Positions 1-9,974 of a stretch of 64,000 nt of DNA are shown one piece after another (positions within the stretch are counted from its first letter, which is position 1; every line of letters begins with the position of its first letter). The stretch is from Argentina anserina. Its lineage: Eukaryota > Streptophyta > Magnoliopsida > Rosales > Rosaceae. The notes beneath the pieces were generated by a model. The model ran no database searches. It saw nothing but the letters and a program-made list of their open reading frames with translations, and was not told where the DNA came from. The translations under genes and the position numbers were made by a program. The stretch lies in NCBI RefSeq assembly GCF_933775445.1, contig NW_026089532.1, positions 62,001 through 126,000 of the forward strand, read 5' to 3'.

Positions 1-233
1 TTTACATCGTTTGCGTATCTTTACTATTCCAATTGTGTATCTTTTCATTTCTCGTTTGAGTATCTTTCTGTAAGGCTTCTGATGCGTGTTTCTATTGTAT
101 TTGAGAGTTTTGCAAGTGTGAGAGTGTGTTTCTTTCAAACTGAGTATCTTTACATCGTTTGCGTATCTTTACTATTCCAATTGTGTATCTTTTCATTTCT
201 CGTTTGAGTATCTTTCTGTAAGCCTTCTGATGC

Positions 234-3050
234 GTGTTTCTATTATATTTGAGATTTTTGCAAGTATGGGAGTGTGTTTCTTTCAAACTGAGTATCTTTA
301 CATCGTTTGTGTATCTTTACTATTCCAATTGTGTATCTTTTCATTTCTCGTTTGAGTATCTTTCTGTAAGGTTTCTGATGCGTGTTTCTATTGTATTTGA
401 GATTTTTGCAAGTGTGGGAGTGTGTTTCTTTCAAACTGAGTATCTTTACATCGTTTGCGTATCTTTACTATTCCAATTGTGTATCTTTTCATTTCTCGTT
501 TGAGTATCTTTCTGTAAGGCTTCTGATGCGAGTTTCTATTGTATTTGAGAGTTTTGCAAGTGTGGGAGTGTGTTTCTTTCAAACTGAGTATATTTACATC
601 GTTTGCGTATCTTTACTATTCCAATTGTGTATCTTTTCATTTCTCGTTTGAGTATCTTTCTGTAAGGTTTCTGATGCGTGTTTCTATTGTATTTGAGATT
701 TTTGCAAGTGTGGGAGTGTGTTTCTTTCAAACTCAGTATCTTTACATCGTTTGCGTATCTTTACTATTCCAATTGTGTATCTTTTCATTTCTCGTTTGAG
801 TATCTTTCTGTAAGGCTTCTGATGCGAGTTTCTATTGTATTTGAGAGTTTTGCAAGTGTGAGAGTGTGTTTCTTTCAAACTGAGTATCTTTACATCGTTT
901 GCGTATCTTTACTATTCCAATTGTGTATCTTTACATCGTTTGCGTATCTTTACTATTCCAATTGTGTATCTTTTCATTTCTCGTTTGAGTATCTTTCTGT
1001 AAGGCTTCTGATGCGTGTTTCTATTATATTTAAGATTTTTGCAAGTGTGGGAGTGTGTTTCTTTCAAACTGAGTATCTTTACATCGTTTGTGTATCTTTA
1101 CTATTCCAATTGTGTATCTTTTCATTTCTCGTTTGAGTATCTTTCTGTAAGGTTTCTGATGCGTGTTTCTATTGTATTTGAGATTTTTGCAAGTGTGGGA
1201 GTGTGTTTCTTTCAAACTGAGTATCTTTACATCGTTTGCGTATCTTTACTATTCCAATTGTGTATCTTTTCATTTCTCGTTTGAGTATCTTTCTGTAAGG
1301 CTTCTGATGCGAGTTTCTATTGTATTTGAGAGTTTTGCAAGTGTGGGAGTGTGTTTCTTTCAAACTGAGTATATTTACATCGTTTGCGTATCTTTACTAT
1401 TCCAATTGTGTATCTTTTCATTTCTCGTTTGAGTATCTTTCTGTAAGGTTTCTGATGCGTGTTTCTATTGTATTTGAGATTTTTGCAAGTGTGGGAGTGT
1501 GTTTCTTTCAAACTCAGTATCTTTACATCGTTTGCGTATCTTTACTATTCCAATTGTGTATCTTTACATGGTTTGCGTATCTTTACTATTCCAATTGTGT
1601 ATCTTTTCATTTCTCGTTTGAGTATCTTTCTGTAAGGCTTCTGATGCGAGTTTCTATTGTATTTGAGAGTTTTGCAAGTGTGAGAATGTGTTTCTTTCAA
1701 ACTGAGTATCTTTACATCGATTGCGTATCTTTACTATTCCAATTGTGTATCTTTTCATTCCTCGTTTGAGTATCTTTCTGTAAGGCTTCTGATGCGAGTT
1801 TCTATTGTATTTGAGAGTTTTGCAAGTGTGAGAGTGTGTTTCTTTCAAACTATGTATCTTTACATCGTTTGCGTATCTTTACTATTCCAATTGTGTATCT
1901 TTTCTTTTCTCGTTTGAGTATCTTTCTGTAAGGCTTTCTGATGCGAGTTTCTATTGAATTTGAGAGTTTTGCAAGTGTGGGAGTGTGTTTCTTTCAAACT
2001 GCGTATCTTTACATCGTTTGCGTATCTTTACTATTCCAATTGTGTATCTTTACATCGTTTGCGTATCTTTACTATTCCAATTGTGTATCTTTTCATTTCT
2101 CGTTTGAGTATCTTTCTGTAAGGCTTCTGATGCGTGTTTCTATTGTATTTGAGAGTTTTGCAAGTGTGGGAGTGTGTTTCTTTCAAACTGAGTATCTTTA
2201 CATCGTTTGCGTATCTTTACTATTCCAATTGTGTATCTTTTCATTTCTCGTTTGAGTATCTTTCTGTAAGGCTTCTGATGCGTGTTTCTATTATATTTGA
2301 GATTTTTGCAAGTATGGGAGTGTGTTTCTTTCAAACTGAGTATCTTTACATCGTTTGTGTATCTTTACTATTCCAATTGTGTATCTTTTCATTTCTCGTT
2401 TGAGTATCTTTCTGTAAGGTTTCTGATGCGTGTTTCTATTGTATTTGAGATTTTTGCAAGTGTGGGAGTGTGTTTCTTTCAAACTGAGTATCTTTACATC
2501 GTTTGCGTATCTTTACAATTCCAATTGTGTATCTTTTCATTTCTCGTTTGAGTATCTTTCTGTAAGGCTTCTGATGCGAGTTTCTATTGTATTTGAGAGT
2601 TTTGCAAGTGTGGGAGTGTGTTTCTTTCAAACTGAGTATATTTACTTCGTTTGCGTATCTTTACTATTCCAATTGTGTATCTTTTCATTTCTCGTTTGAG
2701 TATCTTTCTGTAAGGTTTCTGATGCGTGTTTCTATTGTATTTGAGATTTTTGCAAGTGTGGGAGTGTGTTTCTTTCAAACTCAGTATCTTTACATCGTTT
2801 GCGTATCTTTACTATTCCAATTGTGTATCTTTACATCGTTTGCGTATCTTTACTATTCCAATTGTGTATCTTTTCATTTCTCGTTTGAGTATCTTTCTGT
2901 AAGGCTTCTGATGCGAGTTTCTATTGTATTTGAGAGTTTTGCAAGTGTGAAAGTGTGTTTCTTTCAAACTGAGTATCTTTACATCGTTTGCGTATCTTTA
3001 CTATTCCAATTGTGTATCTTTTCATTTCTCGTTTGAGTATCTTTCTGTAA
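234..3050 (+). repeat. Higher-order repeats of 781 and 1267 bp in the left satellite segment
   Basis: Blocks of several variant monomers recur in the same order. The block near 234-1014 reappears near 1015 (shift 781 bp) and again near 2282 (shift 1267 bp). The same variants come back at each step, for example the GCGTGTTTC and TATATTTAC forms. Three anchors per step gave the same shift. The borders are approximate because all monomers resemble each other. Confidence 0.75.
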
Positions 3051-4432
3051 GGCTTCTGATGCGTGTTTCTATTGTATTTGAGAGTTTTGCAAGTGTGGGA
3101 GTGTGTTTCTTTCAAACTGAGTATCTTTACATCGTTTGCGTATCTTTACTATTCCAATTGTGTATCTTTACATCGTTTGCGTATCTTTACTATTCCAATT
3201 GTGTATCTTTTCATTTCTCGTTTGAGTATCTTTCTGTAATGCTTTCTGATGCGAGTTTCTATTGAATTTGAGAGTTTTGCAAGTGTGGGAGTGTGTTTCT
3301 TTCAAACTGAGTATATTTACATCGTTTGCGTATCTTTACTATTCCAATTGTGTATCTTTTCATTTCTCGTTTGAGTATCTTTCTGTAAGGCTTTCTGATG
3401 CGAGTTTCTATTGAATTTGAGAGTTTTGCAAGTGTGGGAGTGTGTTTCTTTTAAACTGAGTATATTTACATCGTTTGCGTATCTTTACTATTCCAATTGT
3501 GTATCTTTACATTTCTCGTTTGAGTATCTTTCTGTAAGGCTTCTGATGCGAGTTTCTATTGTATTTGAGATTTTTGCAAGTGTGGGAGTGTGTTTCTTTC
3601 AAACTGAGTATCTTTACATCGTTTGCGTATCTTTACTATTCCAATTGTGTATCTTTACATCGTTTGCGTATCTTTACTATTCCAATTGTGTATCTTTTCA
3701 TTTCTCGTTTGAGTATCTTTCTGTAAGGCTTTCTGATGCGAGTTTCTATTGAATTTGAGAGTTTTGCAAGTGTGGGAGTGTGTTTCTTTCAAACTGAGTA
3801 TCTTTACATCGTTTGCGTATCTTTACTATTCCAATTGTGTATCTTTTCATTTCTCGTTTGAGTATCTTTCTGTAATGCTTTCTGATGCGAGTTTCTATTG
3901 AATTTGAGAGTTTTGCAAGTGTGGGAGTGTGTTTCTTTTAAACTGAGTATATTTACATCGTTTGCGTATCTTTACTATTCCAATTGTGTATCTTTACATT
4001 TCTCGTTTGAGTATCTTTCTGTAAGGCTTCTGATGCGAGTTTCTATTGTATTTGAGATTTTTGCAAGTGTGGGAGTGTGTTTCTTTCAAACTGAGTATCT
4101 TAACATCGTTTGCGTATCTTTACTATTCCAATTGTGTATCTTTTCATTTCTCGTTTGAGTATCTTTCTGTAAGGCTTCTGATGCGAGTTTCTATTGTATT
4201 TGAGAGTTTTGCAAGTGTGAAAGTGTGTTTCTTTCAAACTGAGTATCTTTACATCGTTTGCGTATCTTTACTATTCCAATTGTGTATCTTTTCATTTCTC
4301 GTTTGAGTATCTTTCTGTAAGGCTTCTGATGCGTGTTTCTATTGTATTTGAGAGTTTTGCAAGTGTGGGAGTGTGTTTCTTTCAAACTGAGTATCTTTAC
4401 ATCGTTTGCGTATCTTTACTATTCCAATTGTG

Positions 4433-4437
4433 TATCT
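4433..4437. repeat. Left target-site duplication of solo LTR A
   Basis: TATCT belongs to the satellite GTATCT motif and is repeated directly after the element at 6472-6476. Five base pairs is the usual duplication for plant Ty3/gypsy and Ty1/copia integrases. Confidence 0.9.
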
Positions 4438-4445
4438 TGATAGGA

Positions 4446-4456
4446 GCACTTTGTGC
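4446..4456 (+). other. Terminal hairpin of solo LTR A
   Basis: Eight bases from the 5' end, GCAC-TTT-GTGC forms a short stem-loop that extends by one A-T pair on each side. Solo LTR B has AAA in place of TTT at the same position. A role as an integrase end or RNA signal is speculative. Confidence 0.4.
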
Positions 4457-5387
4457 TACGTTCTTAATATGTTTCTACCTCCAATTGTACTTTGCTTAAC
4501 CCTTATTGTTGTAATATCGAGTCATTGAGTCACAATAGGAGTCTTGGATGGTTATGGATGTGTTTTTGTGCTTACACGAGTTAAAAACGAAGAATTGGTC
4601 TAGAGTCCTAGTTTGAGTAGGAATCCTTATAGGACTAGGAAACCTAGTTGAATTAGGAGTCTTCATCTTTCGACGTTTTGGTCGCATTGGCGATATCTTG
4701 AGAGTCATGTTTGCATTAGGAGTCCTTGTTAGACTAGGAAACGTACCATTTTGGAAAGTCCTACTTGAACTCAAACTCTTATTACGAAACTTTCCTAAAT
4801 GAACTTCCTTGTTCTAGTAACTTTCTTATTCTAGTAAGTTTCCTTTTTGCAAATTAGAAACTTTCCTAATCTAGTTGAGCTCATCTATTTCATATGTCTT
4901 TTTAAGACAACTATTGTCTAGATTAAGACATGAATTTCGAATGAATTATCTTTTACTTATGTTATTCTTTTCTTATTTTCAGATTTGAAGAGATAATTCA
5001 AGGAGGGAATTAAGGAGGCCGTGTACTACATGGAGAAGGAGTCCTATGCCGAGCTACCATTCAGGTTTTAAAGGGAGATTAATTTCAGAATTTTGGAGAT
5101 AATATCTAGAGAAAAAGAAGGAGTTTCAGTCGTGCTATCCTTCCATTCAATCAAAGAGAGCCGTGCCCTATCTATTCAGCTTGTGAAGGAAGCTTTTCCG
5201 TGCCTATCATTCAGCAAAATACAAGGAGAGTCCAGCCCATGTAACCCTAGAGAAATAAGGAGATAAAGACTGAATTTTCGCAGGAACAAGGGCAGCCATT
5301 CGATGCATTCATTGAGGAGAGATCACAGCCATGTATTGATGGACCAAGCAGCCCAAAACCGAGCAGCCTCTCCTCCCTTGGTTCCTC

Positions 5388-5396
5388 TATATATAG
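5388..5396 (+). promoter_or_regulatory. TATA box of solo LTR A
   Basis: TATATATAG preceded by CTCCCTTGGTTCCTC and followed by a CT/CA-rich leader looks like a plant core promoter. The same arrangement occurs at 59177-59185 in solo LTR B. The motif CTATATATAG is itself palindromic, so direction rests on context. Transcription would start near 5420 and run right, into the satellite beyond 6471. Confidence 0.6.
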
Positions 5397-5573
5397 CTCG
5401 GCCTCCCTTCATAAAATGGATCTCCATTCTCTCACAAAGCTAGCCGAATTGCTGCCCAAACACAACCAGAAAATTCAAGCCACAAAACCTTCATCCATCA
5501 TCACCAAACCGTGCTCATCTTCCTCCTCTCCCAAATCGAATCCATTCTTGCCGAATCCTAGAAGGTTTCTAAA

Positions 5574-6435
5574 GTGTGATTCATCCATGGCTTGTAATTT
5601 TTCTTTTGGTTTTCTGAAATTTTCGATTTCATTGTATGAATTCTTGGATGTGATTTTCGGTTTTATATATGAAGAACATAAATTCAGACTTCTTTGGTTT
5701 TATGTTTTGATTGTATGAATTCATGAGATTTGTATGTTTGCTGTGTATAATGATATAGGGGCAGTAGGTTTCGAAATAATTTTAGGTTTTATTTCAATTA
5801 GTTCCTTGAACTTATACATCTAAATCAATGCTTGAGGAAGCCAAGGCCATGGTTCTCCTAGGGTTGCGATTTAATTCACCAAAGTGTTCTTCGATTGAAT
5901 ATGCGCTTCGTGTTTCAATTATGGATACTTATATAGGGCTGTGATAGTTCTAGGAATTTGCATGCTTAATCAAGATGAGTGACGCCATGCTTGCTTACAT
6001 GTCTCCAATTCGACTTAATGTGCTTATGTGCTACTTTGTGTTTAACTAGTACGCTTCGTTATGTTGAACTCTTTTTAGCATATGTTTAGGATTGAACGCT
6101 TCGTTGATTCTAGATAAATAAGAAGTCTTAACGATTAGATGAACCGCTTCGGACTCTAATTAGAATTGGAATTGAAATGGACTTAAGAAGAATCGAAATA
6201 ATTTGCTGTCTATATGTTATTCTATGCATGTCATACATGTTTCTTGAGTAGAATTCGTGTTTAGGTTATGTGATGCATGGTTGATCAATTGTATATAAGT
6301 AATTTAGGATTTATTTTAAGTAGTAGTTTTAGAATCCAAACCAAATCCCCCATAACATGATAAGTGTTGAGGCCCTTTTGATTCCCCGGACTGAACGATC
6401 CCTGCTTATTCTATACTAACGATGATGTTTTTCAG
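5574..6435 (+). other. Candidate intron in the R/U5 part of solo LTR A
   Basis: The 3' side is strong: TACTAAC (6414-6420) followed by GATGATGTTTTTCAG ending at 6435, a textbook branch site and acceptor 16 nt apart. The proposed donor AAA/GTGTGA at 5574 is weak, but its context AAAGTGTRA is shared with solo LTR B at 59395. If spliced, an LTR-initiated RNA would lose about 860 nt and resume 36 nt before the LTR end. No RNA data are available here. Confidence 0.3.
5904..6151 (+). repeat. Four dispersed CGCTTCG heptamers in solo LTR A
   Basis: CGCTTCG occurs at 5904-5910, 6052-6058, 6097-6103 and 6145-6151 within 250 bp, all on the + strand and with differing flanks. The equivalent region of solo LTR B has CGCTAAG instead, five times. 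It could be a protein- or RNA-binding site; nothing more can be said. Confidence 0.6.
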
Positions 6436-6471
6436 GGTATTTTATAGACGTTCTAACCGAACGCTCTATCA

Positions 6472-6476
6472 TATCT
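6472..6476. repeat. Right target-site duplication of solo LTR A
   Basis: TATCT directly follows the terminal ...TATCA and copies 4433-4437. The satellite monomer resumes in register from here. Confidence 0.9.
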
Positions 6477-6567
6477 TTACATCGTTTGCGTATCTTTACT
6501 ATTCCAATTGTGTATCTTTTCATTTCTCGTTTGAGTATCTTTCTGTAATGCTTTCTGATGCGAGTTT

Positions 6568-9567
6568 CTATTGAATTTGAGAGTTTTGCAAGTGTGGGAG
6601 TGTGTTTCTTTCAAACTGAGTATATTTACATCGTTTGCGTATCTTTACTATTCCAATTGTGTATCTTTTCATTTCTCGTTTGAGTATCTTTCTGTAAGGC
6701 TTCTGATGCGAGTTTCTATTGTATTTGAGATTTTTGCAAGTGTGGGAGTGTGTTTCTTTCAAACTCAGTATCTTAACATCGTTTGCGTATCTTTACTATT
6801 CCAATTGTGTATCTTTTCATTTCTCGTTTGAGTATCTTTCTGTAAGGCTTCTGATGCGAGTTTCTATTGTATTTGAGATTTTTGCAAGTGTGGGAGTGTG
6901 TTTCTTTCAAACTGAGTATCTTTACATCGTTTGCGTATCTTTACTATTCCAATTGTGTATCTTTACATCGTTTGCGTATCTTTACTATTCCAATTGTGTA
7001 TCTTTTCATTTCTCGTTTGAGTATCTTTCTGTAAGGCTTTCTGATGCGAGTTTCTATTGAATTTGAGAGTTTTGCAAGTGTGGGAGTGTGTTTCTTTCAA
7101 ACTGAGTATCTTTACATCGTTTGCGTATCTTTACTATTCCAATTGTGTATCTTTTCATTTCTCGTTTGAGTATCTTTCTGTAATGCTTTCTGATGCGAGT
7201 TTCTATTGAATTTGAGAGTTTTGCAAGTGTGGGAGTGTGTTTCTTTTAAACTGAGTATATTTACATCGTTTGCGTATCTTTACTATTCCAATTGTGTATC
7301 TTTACATTTCTCGTTTGAGTATCTTTCTGTAAGGCTTCTGATGCGAGTTTCTATTGTATTTGAGATTTTTGCAAGTGTGGGAGTGTGTTTCTTTCAAACT
7401 GAGTATCTTAACATCGTTTGCGTATCTTTACTATTCCAATTGTGTATCTTTTCATTTCTCGTTTGAGTATCTTTTTGTAAGGCTTTCTGATGCGAGTGTC
7501 TATTGAATTTGAGAGTTTTGCAAGTGTGGGAGTGTGTTTCTTTCAAACTGAGTATCTTTACATCGTTTGCGTATCTTTACTATTCCAATTGTGTATCTTT
7601 ACATCGTTTGCGTATCTTTACTATGCCAATTGTGTATCTTTTCATTTCTCGTTTGAGTATCTTTCTGTAAGGCTTGTGATGCGAGTTTCTATTGTATTTG
7701 AGATTTTTGCAAGTGTGGGAGTGTGTTTCTTTCAAACTGAGTATCTTTACATCGTTTGCGTATCTTTACTATTCCAATTGTGTATCTTTACATCGTTTGC
7801 GTATCTTTACTATTCCAATTGTGTATCTTTTCATTTCTCGTTTGAGTATCTTTCTGTAAGGCTTCTGATGCGTGTTTCTATTGTATTTGAGAGTTTTGCA
7901 AGTGTGGGAGTGTGTTTCTTTCAAACTGAGTATCTTTACATCGTTTGCGTATCTTTACTATTCCAATTGTGTATCTTTACATCGTTTGCGTATCTTTACT
8001 ATTCCAATTGTGTATCTTTTCATTTCTCGTTTGAGTATCTTTCTGTAATACTTTCTGATGCGAGTTTCTATTGAATTTGAGAGTTTTGCAAGTGTGGGAG
8101 TGTGTTTCTTTCAAACTGAGTATATTTACATCGTTTGCGTATCTTTACTATTCCAATTGTGTATCTTTTCATTTCTCGTTTGAGTATCTTTCTGTAAGGC
8201 TTCTGATGCGAGTTTCTATTGTATTTGAGATTTTTGCAAGTGTGGGAGTGTGTTTCTTTCAAACTCAGTATCTTAACATCGTTTGCGTATCTTTACTATT
8301 CCAATTGTGTATCTTTTCATTTCTCGTTTGAGTATCTTTCTGTAAGGCTTCTGATGCGAGTTTCTATTGTATTTGAGATTTTTGCAAGTGTGGGAGTGTG
8401 TTTCTTTCAAACTGAGTATCTTTACATCGTTTGCGTATCTTTACTATTCCAATTGTGTATCTTTACATCGTTTGCGTATCTTTACTATTCCAATTGTGTA
8501 TCTTTTCATTTCTCGTTTGAGTATCTTTCTGTAAGGCTTTCTGATGCGAGTTTCTATTGAATTTGAGAGTTTTGCAAGTGTGGGAGTGTGTTTCTTTCAA
8601 ACTGAGTATCTTTACATCGTTTGCGTATCTTTACTATTCCAATTGTGTATCTTTTCATTTCTCGTTTGAGTATCTTTCTGTAATGCTTTCTGATGCGAGT
8701 TTCTATTGAATTTGAGAGTTTTGCAAGTGTGGGAGTGTGTTTCTTTTAAACTGAGTATATTTACATCGTTTGCGTATCTTTACTATTCCAATTGTGTATC
8801 TTTACATTTCTCGTTTGAGTATCTTTCTGTAAGGCTTCTGATGCGAGTTTCTATTGTATTTGAGATTTTTGCAAGTGTGGGTGTGTGTTTCTTTCAAACT
8901 GAGTATCTTAACATCGTTTGCGTATCTTTACTATTCCAATTGTGTATCTTTTCACTTCTCGTTTGAGTATCTTTTTGTAAGGCTTTCTGATGCGAGTGTC
9001 TATTGAATTTGAGAGTTTTGCAAGTGTGGGAGTGTGTTTCTTTCAAACTGAGTATCTTTACATCGTTTGCGTATCTTTACTATTCCAATTGTGTATCTTT
9101 ACATCGTTTGCGTATCTTTACTATGCCAATTGTGTATCTTTTCATTTCTCGTTTGAGTATCTTTCTGTAAGGCTTGTGATGCGAGTTTCTATTGTATTTG
9201 AGATTTTTGCAAGTGTGGGAGTGTGTTTCTTTCAAACTGAGTATCTTTACATCGTTTGCGTATCTTTACTATTCCAATTGTGTATCTTTACATCGTTTGC
9301 GTATCTTTACTACTCTAATTGTGTATCTTTTCATTGCTCGTTTGAGTATCTTTCTGTAAGGCTTTCTGATGCGAGTTTCTATTGAATTTGAGAGTTTTGC
9401 AAGTGTGGGAGTGTGTTTCTTTCAAATTGAGTATCTTTACATCGTTTGCGTATCTTTACTATTCCAATTGTGTATCTTTACATTGTTTGCGTATCTTTAC
9501 TATTCCAATTGTGTATCTTTTCATTTCTCGTTTGAGTATCTTTCTGTAAGGCTTTCTGATGCGAGTT
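6568..9567 (+). repeat. Tandem 1500-bp higher-order repeat
   Basis: Positions 6571, 6719, 7206 and 7490 recur at 8071, 8219, 8706 and 8990, a constant shift of 1500 bp, with shared variants including TCAGTATCTTAACATC and ACTATGCCAATTG. The 3' part diverges, as the second copy lacks one GCGTGTTTC monomer. Parts of the block recur again near 10.2-12.3 kb with shifts of 1839 and 2260 bp. Confidence 0.75.
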
Positions 9568-9810
9568 TCTATTGAATTTGAGAGTTTTGCAAATGTGGGA
9601 GTGTGTTTCTTTCAAACTGAGTATCTTTACATCGTTTGCGTATCTTTACTATTCCAATTGTGTATCTTTACATCGTTTGCGTATCTTTACTTTTCCAATT
9701 GTGTATCTTTTCATTTCTCGTTTGAGTATCTTTCTGTAAGGCTTTCTGATGCGAGTTTCTATTGAATTTGAGAGTTTTGCAAGTGTGGGAGTGTGTTTCT
9801 TTCAAACTGA

Positions 9811-9974
9811 GTATCTTTACATCGTTTGCGTATCTTTACTATTCCAATTGTGTATCTTTACATCGTTTGCGTATCTTTACTATTCCAATTGTGTATCTTT
9901 ACATCGTTTGCGTATCTTTACTATTCCAATTGTGTATCTTTACATTGTTTGCGTATCTTTACTATTCCAATTGT
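9811..9974 (+). repeat. Four consecutive 41-bp subrepeat dimers
   Basis: The 19+22-bp pair beginning GTATCTTTACATCGTTTGC is repeated four times (starts 9811, 9852, 9893, 9934) inside one monomer. This is the highest count seen, and it shows the 41-bp block expands as its own unit. Confidence 0.9.

Larger units (their letters stand above)
1..4437 (+). repeat. Satellite array, left segment (148-bp monomer family)
   Basis: Head-to-tail tandem repeat that enters from the left edge and stops at an inserted LTR. The monomer is 148 bp: GTATCTTTACATCGTTTGC (19), a 22-bp block beginning GTATCTTTACTATTCC, a 23-bp block beginning GTATCTTTTCATTTC, and an 84-bp block beginning GTATCTTTCTGTAAGG and ending TTTCAAACTGA. 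Some monomers are 149 bp (GGCTTTCTG for GGCTTCTG) or carry an extra 41-bp block. This segment is rich in local variants: GCGTGTTTC for GCGAGTTTC, GGTTTCTGATGCG, TCGTTTGTGTATC, and GAGATTTTT for GAGAGTTTT. All monomers face the same way. Small open frames occur on both strands of nearly every monomer, but they follow from base composition and are not called genes. A centromeric role is inferred from monomer size only. Confidence 0.97.
4438..6471 (+). mobile_element. Solo LTR A inserted in the satellite (2034 bp, LTR-retrotransposon type)
   Basis: The element begins TGATAGGAGCAC, ends CTCTATCA, and is bounded by the 5-bp direct repeat TATCT. These are LTR-type TG...CA ends. No primer site, polypurine tract, gag or pol is present and no second copy of the LTR follows, so a solo LTR left by LTR-LTR recombination is the simplest reading. 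A TATA box (5388-5396) with a pyrimidine-rich leader, and a plant-like intron 3' end (6414-6435), set the orientation as +. The organisation matches the element at 58027-60222, but sequence similarity is low outside short blocks. The length suits a long-LTR Ty3/gypsy lineage such as Tat/Ogre or Athila; this assignment is a guess. A small non-autonomous element with unusual structure is the alternative. Confidence 0.8.

Noticed and set aside
1..4437. CRISPR-like array of repeats and spacers
   Set aside because: Spacing is a continuous eukaryotic satellite: the intervals between repeated motifs are themselves repeated, with no unique spacers and no cas genes.
4496..4774. 92-codon minus-strand frame in solo LTR A
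   Set aside because: Low-complexity Ser/Thr/Pro-rich translation of repeated CTAGGAATCC-like blocks, with no domain.
5416..5718. 100-codon frame in solo LTR A just after the TATA box
   Set aside because: Its ATG lies about 20 nt from the TATA box, probably at or before the transcription start. The frame is not kept in solo LTR B and has no domain.
4438..6471. DNA transposon or MITE because of inverted TGATAG/CTATCA tips
   Set aside because: Inverted similarity covers only about six bases, the ends are TG...CA, the duplication is 5 bp, and promoter and leader are placed as in an LTR.
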